A stretch of 34,022 nt of DNA. It comes from Saprospiraceae bacterium (GTDB lineage: Bacteria; Bacteroidota; Bacteroidia; Chitinophagales; Saprospiraceae). Below the pieces are notes generated by a model. It saw only the letters and a program-made list of their open reading frames with translations, ran no database searches and had not been told where the DNA came from. The stretch is taken from NCBI GenBank assembly GCA_016720635.1, contig JADKKF010000011.1, forward strand, positions 1-34,022, read 5' to 3'. Of this stretch, positions 15,457 to 23,124 are shown piece after piece. Position numbers and translations under genes: made by a program. The number at the start of each line of letters is the position of its first letter. Position 1 is the stretch's first letter.

Positions 15457-18400
15457 TCATTCTGCATTTGCTTCTGAATTTTTCTTTTCAAAAATAATAT
15501 ACAATAGTGGCAAGACTATCAAAGTTAATAGTGTCGCAGTTATTAAACCACCTATGACTACCGTTGCCAATGGCTTTTGAACTTCTGCTCCAGCACTCGT
15601 ACTCAATGCCATCGGAAGGAAACCCAGACTGGCGACGGTTGCTGTCATCAAGACTGGTCTAAGCCTTATCTTTGTCCCCTCTATCACTCTCATAAGTACG
15701 TCGAATTGCCCTTCTTTTTTAAGTTGATTGAATGTGCTTATCAAGACAATTCCATTCAACACGGCTACTCCAAAAAGTGCAATGAAACCAATTCCAGCAC
15801 TGATGCTGAAAGGCATACCGCGCAACATCAAGGCAAAAATCCCACCGATGGCACTCATCGGAATGGCAGTAAAAATAAGCCCTGCTTGCTTGTATGACCT
15901 GAAGGTGAAATACAACAAGCCAAATATCAAAACCAACGATATGGGCACAGCCACCATCAATCGATTGCTCGCTTTTTCTAGATTCTCAAAAGTGCCACCA
16001 TAAGTAAAATAGTATCCAGTTGGCAGTGTGACAGTTGTATTTAGCTTAGTTTTGATTTCATTTACTACGCTTTTTACGTCTCTATCTTCGAGATTAAAAC
16101 CGACCACAATACGTCTTTTACCATCTTCGCGACTTATTTGAGCTGGGCCCAATTTGTATTCTATCCTAGCGACCTCCGATAGCGGTATTTGATAACCTGA
16201 AGCAGCAGGAATAGTAAGATTTCTAACGTCCTCAATATTGGTTCTGTACATACTATCCAATCGAACCACTAGATCAAATTTTCGCTCGTTTTCAAATACG
16301 ACCCCAGCACTTTTTCCAGCAAAAGCGGTACTGACGATGGTGTTTACATCCTCGATATCCAAACCATTATTTGCCAGCCTTAGTCTATCATATTCGATAT
16401 TTATTTGAGGAAGACCCTCTACTCTTTCAACCGATGGTGCGGATACCCCTTCGATTATTTCAATTTCTTTACTGACTTTGTTGGCATAAAATAACAAGGT
16501 ATCCATATTTTCTCCAAAAATCTTTATCGCAACATCTTGCCTCACACCCGTCATTAATTCATTGAACCGCATCTGTATGGGTTGCGTCTTTTCAAAGAAA
16601 ATTCCTGGGATGACCTTGAGTTCTTCTAGGATTTTATCACCAAGTTCATTAAAGGATAATTTGCTTTTCCACTCTTTTTCTGGCTTTAAAATGATCATCA
16701 TATCCGTAGCTTCGGGAGGCATTGGGTCTGTGGGGACCTCTGGGCTACCAGTCTTTCCGATTGCCATTTTTACTTCATCGAATTGCTTGATGATTCTCAA
16801 AGCTTGCATGGATGTTTCAACGCTTTGTTCCAATGAACTTCCTTGGGGTAGAATACAGTGAAAAGCATAGTCGCCCTCTTCCAGTGTGGGAATAAATTCT
16901 CCTCCCATTCGACTAAATAAGAAAACGCTCAACGCAAACAATCCAACAGTAATACCCACTAGCCAATACTTAATCTCAATAGCCTTCTCCAAGATGGGTT
17001 GATAAATGCTATGTAAATAATCCATCATTCTATCAGAAAAGTTCTGTTTGTGTACCAAAGATTTTGGTAAAAATGAAGCACACATCATAGGGATATAAGT
17101 CAATGAAAGTATGAGGGCACCGATGATGGCAAACCCAACTGTCATGGCCATCGGGCCAAACATTTTTCCTTCAATCCCAACCAATGTCAGAATAGGGATA
17201 TATACAATCAGGATGATAATTTCACCAAAAGCGGCACTGTTTCTAATCTTTGAGGCAGAGGCATAAACTTCTTCATCCATCTCTGATTGGGTCAATTTAG
17301 TATGACCGATTAGGTTTTGAACACCTCCATTTTGTACTAACCCAAGATGCTTAAAATATAGATGGTGCAATGTCGCTTCTACGATAATAACCGCGCCATC
17401 TACTATAAGCCCAAAATCGATCGCTCCTAAGCTCATCAAATTGGCACTCACCCCGAATACCTTCATCAAGCCTAGGGCAAATAACATGGATAGTGGTATG
17501 GCTGATGCGACGATAAGACCTGCTCTGAAATTCCCCAAGAACAAGACCAAAACAAATATGACTATCAGTGCTCCCTCTATCAAGTTCTTTTCAACCGTGG
17601 AAATGGCCCTATCTACCAGATCTGTTCGATCCAAAAATGGCTCTATGACAACATCCTCTGGCAAGGCTTTTTGGATAGTCGGTAGCTTGGCATTAATTTT
17701 CTCGATGACTTCATTGCTGTTTTCACCTTTGAGCATCATCACCACGCCTCCAACAACATCCAAGTCTCCACCATAAGTCATAGCCCCATATCTTATGGCA
17801 TGACCAAATTTGACTTCGGCTACATCTTTGACAAAAACAGGAACAGAATTTGGATTAGATTTTATCGCGATGTTTTTGATATCCTCGATATTGCCAATTA
17901 GACCAATTCCTCTAATAAAATAAGCATCAGGTTTTTTATCAATATATGCACCACCAGTATTTTGATTGTTTTTTTCTAATGCCTCAAATACCTCAGGAAT
18001 GCTAACGCCCATAGCCCTAAGTCGATTGGGATTTATAGAGACTTCGTATTGTTTTAGTTTTCCACCAAAACTTATGATTTCAGCTATACCTGGGGTTCCA
18101 TTCAGTTGTCGCGCTACGATCCAATCCTGCATCGTCCTTAAGTCCATCGCAGAATATTTTGTTTCGCTCCCTTTTTTTGGATGTAGGATATATTGATATA
18201 TTTCACCAAGGCCTGTACTGACAGGAGACAATTCAGGTGTTCCTATACCCTTAGGGATCTCGCTCTCGGCTTGTTTTAGTCTTTCATTGATTTGTTGACG
18301 AGCAAAATAAATATCCACTTCTTCTTTGAATACAACAGTTATTACCGAAAGGCCAAATCTTGATATACTCCTTGTCTCCTCCAAGTTTGGCAGATTCGCC

Positions 18401-18618
18401 AGACTTTGTTCTATGGGAAATGTCACCAATTGCTCTACTTCTTGTCCAGCAAGCGTCGGACATATGGTATAGACCTGTACTTGATTATTGGTAATATCTG
18501 GGACAGCATCGATGGGTAGATTTACGGCACTCCAGGTACCCCAGACTATTAAAACAAAGGTCAATAAGCCTATTATTGCTTTGTTTTTTATACTAAATTT
18601 TATAATGGTATCTAACAC
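15457..18618 (-). CDS. czcA: Heavy-metal efflux RND pump (CzcA family)
   Basis: Intact. I prefer GTG 18618 (MLDTIIKFSIKNKAIIG, about 1,053 residues) because homologues start there; an open frame extends to ATG 18696 but those 26 residues look like leader DNA. Features in order: NLPIDAVPDITNNQVQV and GQEVEQLVTFPIEQSL (porter domain PN1), TM2-4 with AIDFGLIVDGAVIIVEATLH, a large docking region (GGEFIPTLEEGDYAF), and C-terminal TM segments (GIGFIALFGVAVLNGIVLI). The DFGxxxDGAxxxxE motif on TM4 carries the three acidic residues of divalent-cation (Zn/Co/Cd/Ni) CzcA pumps, unlike monovalent CusA. It is proton driven and acts with the adaptor and channel encoded immediately downstream. Confidence 0.95.
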   Translation of the reverse strand: MLDTIIKFSIKNKAIIGLLTFVLIVWGTWSAVNLPIDAVPDITNNQVQVYTICPTLAGQEVEQLVTFPIEQSLANLPNLEETRSISRFGLSVITVVFKEEVDIYFARQQINERLKQAESEIPKGIGTPELSPVSTGLGEIYQYILHPKKGSETKYSAMDLRTMQDWIVARQLNGTPGIAEIISFGGKLKQYEVSINPNRLRAMGVSIPEVFEALEKNNQNTGGAYIDKKPDAYFIRGIGLIGNIEDIKNIAIKSNPNSVPVFVKDVAEVKFGHAIRYGAMTYGGDLDVVGGVVMMLKGENSNEVIEKINAKLPTIQKALPEDVVIEPFLDRTDLVDRAISTVEKNLIEGALIVIFVLVLFLGNFRAGLIVASAIPLSMLFALGLMKVFGVSANLMSLGAIDFGLIVDGAVIIVEATLHHLYFKHLGLVQNGGVQNLIGHTKLTQSEMDEEVYASASKIRNSAAFGEIIILIVYIPILTLVGIEGKMFGPMAMTVGFAIIGALILSLTYIPMMCASFLPKSLVHKQNFSDRMMDYLHSIYQPILEKAIEIKYWLVGITVGLFALSVFLFSRMGGEFIPTLEEGDYAFHCILPQGSSLEQSVETSMQALRIIKQFDEVKMAIGKTGSPEVPTDPMPPEATDMMIILKPEKEWKSKLSFNELGDKILEELKVIPGIFFEKTQPIQMRFNELMTGVRQDVAIKIFGENMDTLLFYANKVSKEIEIIEGVSAPSVERVEGLPQINIEYDRLRLANNGLDIEDVNTIVSTAFAGKSAGVVFENERKFDLVVRLDSMYRTNIEDVRNLTIPAASGYQIPLSEVARIEYKLGPAQISREDGKRRIVVGFNLEDRDVKSVVNEIKTKLNTTVTLPTGYYFTYGGTFENLEKASNRLMVAVPISLVLIFGLLYFTFRSYKQAGLIFTAIPMSAIGGIFALMLRGMPFSISAGIGFIALFGVAVLNGIVLISTFNQLKKEGQFDVLMRVIEGTKIRLRPVLMTATVASLGFLPMALSTSAGAEVQKPLATVVIGGLITATLLTLIVLPLLYIIFEKKNSEANAE

Positions 18619-18765
18619 TTTTAATTTTGTTTTAAGTTGAATAGAAAAGTTATTTCCTACCAAATAAGTATTTATAACATGAAAAATATGCCTCAAAAAA
18701 GCCTATTAAACTGTTTTTGAAACCTTATTTTGGGAAATAATAAAAAAAGAAAAATTATGTATATT

Positions 18766-19098
18766 CTAACAAATCAACTTTGGAGGTTGCCAAATATTAA
18801 AATATATTTCAGGATAAAAACTAGTGATATAAGACACTTTTATAGTAGGAAACTTTGGCTGAAGCTTGTTATATTCAAAAAAAACAAGATCCGTAGCTAA
18901 AATGTGTATGCCACAACAAGCGCAATGGCAAAAAGGAGTGCATTTTTCTTCGCTGTGTTCATGGTCTTGATGACTAAAATCATTAACAGCACCTGCGATT
19001 ATATTCGTTTCTATATTATTACATTCCACTATATCCCCACATGGAACAATGGCCAGTAAAAAAATATAGATGCTAAAAATATAGCAGAATGATTTCAT
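18766..19098 (-). CDS. Exported Cys/His-rich small protein (DUF6660-like) heading the efflux operon
   Basis: A 110-residue frame beginning MKSFCYIFSIYIFLLAIVPC, a signal peptide. The central part has NDFSHQDHEHSEEKC and then CTPFCHCACCG, giving a C-x3-C-x-C-x-C-C cluster next to five His/Asp/Glu residues, a plausible soft-metal site in the periplasm. The C-terminus ends ITSFYPEIYFNIWQPPKL. Small proteins of this shape are commonly found just upstream of Bacteroidota CzcA/CusA genes; I associate it from memory with DUF6660. Same strand as the pump and about 150 nt upstream, so likely co-transcribed. A role as metal sensor or chaperone is inference. Confidence 0.75.
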   Translation of the reverse strand: MKSFCYIFSIYIFLLAIVPCGDIVECNNIETNIIAGAVNDFSHQDHEHSEEKCTPFCHCACCGIHILATDLVFFEYNKLQPKFPTIKVSYITSFYPEIYFNIWQPPKLIC

Positions 19099-19332
19099 TT
19101 GGCAAAAATAAAGAATTAATTACAAATTATGTTTATACTATTTAATTCTTTTATACAAAAAAGGCCAATAAAGATTTGAAGAATTGGAATGATTTTTAGT
19201 TTTAAAAATAAATTATTTTAATAATATTAAATAAAAATTATAATTCTGCGTTTGTAGTCTCGTGGACCGATATTGTAGAAGTTTTTTTTTTGTGAAAACT
19301 ATATTATTTGCAAGAAAATATTTGGTAACACA

Positions 19333-19365
19333 TTGCGCAATTTTCGAATATAAGTCATAATTTTG
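19333..19365 (+). promoter_or_regulatory. Probable promoter of Lys/Ala-rich protein gene
   Basis: TTG at 19333-19335 and TAATTTTG at 19358-19365, spacer 22 nt, about 22 nt before ATG 19388. The rest of the 290-nt divergent intergenic region (19099-19387) is AT-rich; the efflux operon promoter must also lie there but I cannot pick it with confidence. Confidence 0.45.
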
Positions 19366-19387
19366 AAGTCTAAAAAAATTTAAAAAA

Positions 19388-20017
19388 ATGAAAAAATTAA
19401 TTTTGTTTTGCTTGGTACTAATGGTTTCAGTTTTCCAAGTTAATGCCCAATCTGCAAATACAGAGAAAGCAAGTAAAGAAGCCAAAGAATTAAAAAAAGA
19501 GGCTAAAATGGCAGGAGAAAAAGGTAAAAAGAAGGCAAAGAAAGCCGGAGAGAATGCCACTGATGCCACGAAGTCTGAAGCTGATAAAGAAGCTAAAAAA
19601 GCGGAAAGAGCCGCAAAAAAAGCAGAAAAAGAAGCTAAAAAAGCCACCGAAGAGCCAAAAAGTGAAGCTGAGAAAGCGGCTAAAAAAGCAGAAAAGGCTG
19701 AAAGAAAAGCTAAGAAAGATGCCGAAAAAGCTCAAAATGATGCCAAAGATGGCGTAGATGAAGTTAAAAAAGCTGGCAAAAAAGCCAAAGAAAATCATGC
19801 AGACAGAGCTTCTGAAAAAGGCAAAGCTATGGGTAATCCCGGCAATGTGAAGGACATAGAAAACAAAACTGCAAGTTCAGTAAAATCTGCAGGTGAAAAG
19901 GCCGAGGTTGAAAAAGTAAAGAACGAGAGAAAATTCAAAAATGCTCCGGCTCCATTGAAAAAAGATGGTACTCCAGATATGAGATACAAAGCCAATAAAG
20001 AAAAATACGGTAATTAA
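19388..20017 (+). CDS. Exported Lys/Ala/Glu-rich low-complexity protein
   Basis: Intact, 209 residues. MKKLILFCLVLMVSVFQVNA is a Sec signal ending in NAQ. Residues about 25-140 consist almost only of Lys, Ala and Glu in KKAEKEAKKA-like heptad-length blocks, predicting a long highly charged helix or coiled coil. The C-terminus changes character: KNAPAPLKKDGTPDMRYKAN, a short conserved tail (LKKDGTPDMRYKxNK) that I have seen at the end of otherwise unrelated Bacteroidota exported proteins. It resembles histone H1-like or envelope-spanning Lys-rich proteins only by composition. Divergent from the metal-efflux operon. Function unknown. Confidence 0.8.
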   Translation: MKKLILFCLVLMVSVFQVNAQSANTEKASKEAKELKKEAKMAGEKGKKKAKKAGENATDATKSEADKEAKKAERAAKKAEKEAKKATEEPKSEAEKAAKKAEKAERKAKKDAEKAQNDAKDGVDEVKKAGKKAKENHADRASEKGKAMGNPGNVKDIENKTASSVKSAGEKAEVEKVKNERKFKNAPAPLKKDGTPDMRYKANKEKYGN

Positions 20018-20039
20018 TTAAGAACAAGTGGTCTTTCTT

Positions 20040-20102
20040 AGACTCCTAGATTGCGAAATTTGGATCAAGTGTCAAATGAGTGATTTAGGGGTCTTTTTTT
20101 TT
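20040..20102 (+). terminator. Possible rho-independent terminator
   Basis: AGACTCCTA (20040-20048) pairs with TAGGGGTCT (20086-20094) with one G-T pair, followed immediately by a T9 run. The loop is long (about 37 nt), which lowers confidence, but position after the stop at 20017 is right. Confidence 0.45.
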
Positions 20103-20399
20103 GAGTGAAGGCATATTTTTTTCTTATATCTTGCCTTCCAATTATTGGTATAATTTCGACTAAGTCATCACTAACTATGAAATAAATACTATCCGAACCA
20201 CAAACACAGCGACGATAGTCTGGCCTTATAAAATCAACAGCTTCGACGGAGATTGGTCGCATCGAAATAACCTAATAAGTTTCAAAAAAAAGGATTAAAA
20301 TACTTGTCAACGTGTCCGACACCCAATTATTTGACCCCGTAATGGTGAATCCTTATCAAACCTTCCTTTGCAGAATTAACTTAATTTATAAATTCACAT
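20065..20399 (-). pseudogene. RelE/ParE-family toxin remnant, copy 2
   Basis: On the - strand: the same YKLS / NSAKEGLIRIHHYGVK opening as copy 1 with the identical AGTTAATTC frame break, then stops inside VK-LGVGHVDKYFNPFF, then a still-open tail RPISVEAVDFIRPDYRRCVC, GSDSIYFIVSDDLVEIIPII, GRQDIRKKY. The tail keeps the ParE C-terminal motif (YRRCVxGSxxIYF...VEIxxIIGRQD) more faithfully than copy 1. The N-terminal half has accumulated several stops and a T8 run. No antitoxin gene adjoins it. Its last codons overlap the terminator of the Lys/Ala-rich gene on the other strand. Confidence 0.8.
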
Positions 20400-20595
20400 T
20401 AAGCAGGTTGTTGGATTGCTTTAAAATTTCAGTCTGCAGATCATAAATCCACCATCTACATCCAAAACAAGTAATGCTCTGACCTTAGCAATGCGTCAAG
20501 GGTGGTAGTGGCTTGGTCTCGTCTTGTCCACTGGACTGGGCGAGACGGAACCCACGAACGACCTGACCGACTCGCAGAGGCGGGGACGCCCGAAT
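20123..20595 (-). repeat. Long inverted repeat, right copy (with ParE remnant)
   Basis: Reverse complement of 8458-8929 with the same internal order: ParE remnant, spacer, paired-hairpin element. The outer edge starts immediately after the TAG of the - strand gene at 20597, so that gene is not disrupted. About 11.2 kb separates the two copies. Confidence 0.88.
20493..20593 (-). repeat. GGGCGTCC...ACGC paired-hairpin element, copy 2
   Basis: Reverse-strand copy of the element at 8462, from GGGCGTCC (20593 end) to CCCTTGACGC (20493 end). Hairpin A is degraded here (CCGCCTCTGCGAGTCGG); hairpin B (CTCGCCC...GAC...GACGAG) and the GTGGGTTC core remain. Confidence 0.72.
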
Positions 20596-20596
20596 C

Positions 20597-21148
20597 CTAA
20601 ATCCAGTTTTCTAGGGTTTGCAAAAGTGTTGTAGGGGTGTGTTTTCGCCAAATGATCCCCTCATCTTCTCCCAAAAAATACACTTGGCGGTACAGATAAA
20701 CGGACTCCATCTCGCGCTGAACATGTTCTAACGGGTGTACAAAAATGATCCAGCCATCCTCGATTTCTTCCTTCCACTCCTCGTAATAGGAGTCATCTGA
20801 GGCATGAAAATTGAGCACCTGTTCGGTGATTATGGCAAATTTAATAATGCCTTGCTCGATCAAATGATCGATTAAATTTTGTTTTAGAAAGAGAATATCG
20901 TTATTGATGGCATCATTCCACTCCCCTATCAATTCGATGACCGCAAAACCATCGTCATAATCCGCGAAAAGAATCTTGGCATAAAGTGTATCGCTGTCGA
21001 TGTCGTCCCACTGCGGGTGGATATAATAATTGTAAATGGTGTTGGAAAATTCGAACTCGGAATAAGTCTTGCCAAAAAACGGTGATCGCTCGTCCTCTTC
21101 CGCGACATACAAGTGTCTCCAATGATAAAATGGCTCAATATTGTGCAC
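20597..21148 (-). CDS. Conserved-looking hypothetical protein, acidic
   Basis: Intact, 183 residues. The GTG start overlaps the previous gene's TAG by one base (TAGTG), implying coupled translation. The protein is acidic and aromatic-rich: HNIEPFYHWRHLYVAEEDER, SPFFGKTYSEFEFSNTIYNY, YIHPQWDDIDSDTLYAKILF and GEWNDAINNDILFLKQNLID. No signal peptide or membrane segment, so it should be cytosolic. I do not recognise a named domain. The regular fold-like alternation and operon position after a RidA-family enzyme support a real gene. Confidence 0.78.
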   Translation of the reverse strand: MHNIEPFYHWRHLYVAEEDERSPFFGKTYSEFEFSNTIYNYYIHPQWDDIDSDTLYAKILFADYDDGFAVIELIGEWNDAINNDILFLKQNLIDHLIEQGIIKFAIITEQVLNFHASDDSYYEEWKEEIEDGWIIFVHPLEHVQREMESVYLYRQVYFLGEDEGIIWRKHTPTTLLQTLENWI

Positions 21149-21570
21149 TAGGACTTGGTTTTGAAGGCGATGGCTTTGATTTCGATGAGCAAATGTGGGT
21201 GTGGTAACTGGTGGACCGCAACAGTGGTTCTGGTCGGGCCATTCTCATCAAAATACTCGGCATAGACCTCGTTATACCCACCGAAATCGTTCATATTGAC
21301 CAAAAAAGTCGAGATTTCGACGAGGTCTTTTAGGTCTGCTCCTACGGAAAGGAGTATATCTTGGATATTTCGAATGACGGCATGAGTCTGGGCTCTTATA
21401 TCTAGGTTGGTGGTACCCATGGCATCGACAGAAACTCCTTCGAAGGAATTGTCTGGACGTCGTGAACTGGTACCGGATATAAAAATGAAGTCGCCCACGA
21501 CTTTCACATGAGGGAATTTACCTCTAGGAGTGGCTTTTCCTTCTATGGTTTTACTGACTATCTTGGTCAT
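21148..21570 (-). CDS. RidA-family 2-aminomuconate deaminase-like protein
   Basis: Intact, 140 residues. The sequence ATPRGKFPHVKVVGDFIFIS, GTSSRRPDNSFEGVSVDAMG, TTNLDIRAQTHAVIRNIQDI, VEISTFLVNMNDFGGYNEVY and GPTRTTVAVHQLPHPHLLIE follows bacterial 2-aminomuconate deaminase (AmnD/NbaF) closely, including the RTTVAVxxLP ring of RidA proteins with the conserved Arg. That enzyme hydrolyses 2-aminomuconate to 4-oxalocrotonate and ammonia in the 2-nitrobenzoate/kynurenine meta-cleavage routes. No other enzymes of that pathway lie in the window, so the substrate here is inferred from similarity only. Confidence 0.85.
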   Translation of the reverse strand: MTKIVSKTIEGKATPRGKFPHVKVVGDFIFISGTSSRRPDNSFEGVSVDAMGTTNLDIRAQTHAVIRNIQDILLSVGADLKDLVEISTFLVNMNDFGGYNEVYAEYFDENGPTRTTVAVHQLPHPHLLIEIKAIAFKTKS

Positions 21571-21579
21571 AACTGGGGC

Positions 21580-22344
21580 TTAATGATTGTTTAAAGCTGC
21601 TTTTCTGAGCCTTTGTAAGAAAGGGGAAGCAAAGATAAATTCTTGGAGTCTCATGTTGGTAGAATCCAATACTTGGTTCCTCGAACCATTCCATTCGAGA
21701 TAGCCATCGTGAATGAAAACGATATTTTCGCCTATCTCCATCACCGAATTCATGTCGTGGGTATTGATGATGGTGGTAATATTATTCTCGATGGTGATAT
21801 CCTTTATAAGCTCATCGATAACGATCGAGGTTTTTGGATCTAAACCAGAATTGGGTTCGTCACAAAATAAATACGTGGGATTAAGAACAATAGCTCTGGC
21901 GATACCTACCCGTTTCTGCATACCACCCGAAATCTCACTAGGATACTTATCGTTTGCGTTTTCAAGGTTTACCCTTTCGAGACATTCATTGACTCGGTTT
22001 AGTTTTTCTTTATAAGTAAAGTTGGTAAACATATCCAATGGAAATTGGACATTCTGCTGAACCGTCAAGGAATCGAATAAAGCCGATCCTTGGAACAACA
22101 TTCCCACCTTAAGCCTAATTTCTCGCAATTTTCTACCTTCTAAGAGTGAAAAATTGTCTTTATCGTACCATATCGTACCACTGGATGGCTTTAATAGGCC
22201 AACGAGAATTTTAAGCAAAACAGTTTTACCCGCACCCGATCGTCCAATGATGAGGTTGGTTTTTCCAGCTTCAAAAGTCGCATCGATTCCTTTGAGAACT
22301 TCCTTGTCGCCGAATGATTTAAATATACCTTCTGCTCGAATCAT
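21580..22344 (-). CDS. mlaF: MlaF-like ABC transporter ATP-binding protein
   Basis: Intact, 254 residues. Walker A is GRSGAGKT (about residues 34-41), the signature is SGGMQKR, Walker B is YLFCDEPNSGLDP with the catalytic Glu, and the H-loop is NTHDM. The SGGMQKRVGIARAI form and lack of a membrane domain fit the Mla/Ttg2A phospholipid-transport subfamily. It follows the MlaE permease gene by 8 nt on the same strand. Together they should drive lipid movement at the inner membrane to maintain outer-membrane asymmetry. No MlaD (MCE-domain) gene is adjacent, which is unusual. Confidence 0.9.
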   Translation of the reverse strand: MIRAEGIFKSFGDKEVLKGIDATFEAGKTNLIIGRSGAGKTVLLKILVGLLKPSSGTIWYDKDNFSLLEGRKLREIRLKVGMLFQGSALFDSLTVQQNVQFPLDMFTNFTYKEKLNRVNECLERVNLENANDKYPSEISGGMQKRVGIARAIVLNPTYLFCDEPNSGLDPKTSIVIDELIKDITIENNITTIINTHDMNSVMEIGENIVFIHDGYLEWNGSRNQVLDSTNMRLQEFIFASPFLQRLRKAALNNH

Positions 22345-22352
22345 ATTATCGT

Positions 22353-23099
22353 TTAAGCCATCAAAAGTAATGCAATTACATAATCTGCTAATAGGATTAG
22401 GATATCGCTATACACTACAGCGGCTGTACTTGCTTTTCCCAATTCTATACTTCCTCCTTTCACAAAATAACCCTGATAACATGATACGGATACCAAAATA
22501 AATGCAAAAACCACTGATTTGACAAACATCATAAATACATTATAGGGGTGAAAAAAGGACCTTGCCCCTCTGACGTATTCGATGTCGGAAATGATCTCCG
22601 TAGGTACGGTGGCGATATATCCACCGAGAATCCCTACCAATGCTGAAATACATACTAGCAATGGAATGGCAAACAAACCACCCAAAATCTTAGGGAGTAT
22701 AACATAAGCACTGGTATTGACGCCCATGATTTCCATGGCATCAATGTGTTCTTTTTGTCTCATTCCGCCTATTTCTGCCGCCATATTGGATCCTACTTTA
22801 CCTGCCAAAACTAGGCATGTGATGGTTGGAGCAAGTTCAATGATGGTCAAATCTCGAACGATATATCCAATATAATATTTTGGAACCAGCTGACCACTCA
22901 ATTGATAGGCAAATTGGATCGCTGAAACAGCCCCCATGAAAATCGAGATAAGGCAAACGATTACCAAACTACCGATACCGATATCGTCCATTTGGCGTAC
23001 TGTCTCCTTCCAATACATGATTGGTTTCTCAGGTTTTGAGAAAGTATTTTTTAGAAGGAGGACGTACCGTCCAACGTGGTATAGTATTTTCAGTTCCAA
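22353..23099 (-). CDS. mlaE: MlaE-like ABC transporter permease
   Basis: Intact, 248 residues. An N-terminal amphipathic segment (KILYHVGRYVLLLKNTFSKP) is followed by about five membrane helices including IGSLVIVCLISIFMGAVSAI, IIELAPTITCLVLAGKVGS, LPKILGGLFAIPLLVCISAL and VKSVVFAFILVSVSCYQGYF. The conserved MlaE core is visible: ELAPTITxLVLAGKVGSNMA, AEIGGMRQKEHIDAMEIMGV. It is the transmembrane partner of the ATPase encoded downstream. It begins 25 nt after the aconitase stop on the same strand; co-transcription is possible. Confidence 0.92.
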   Translation of the reverse strand: MELKILYHVGRYVLLLKNTFSKPEKPIMYWKETVRQMDDIGIGSLVIVCLISIFMGAVSAIQFAYQLSGQLVPKYYIGYIVRDLTIIELAPTITCLVLAGKVGSNMAAEIGGMRQKEHIDAMEIMGVNTSAYVILPKILGGLFAIPLLVCISALVGILGGYIATVPTEIISDIEYVRGARSFFHPYNVFMMFVKSVVFAFILVSVSCYQGYFVKGGSIELGKASTAAVVYSDILILLADYVIALLLMA

Positions 23100-23124
23100 G
23101 CCAGTCGTATTAGTTTTTTCAGGA

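Noticed and set aside
19213..19798. Phe/Ser-rich - strand frames opposite the Lys/Ala-rich gene
   Set aside because: They are the complement of AAA/GCN/GAA codons; the + strand has a signal peptide, promoter and conserved tail.
8458..20595. Composite transposon with terminal inverted repeats
   Set aside because: No transposase, no flanking target duplication and no conserved short terminal ends; the repeats are internal gene remnants plus a hairpin element.
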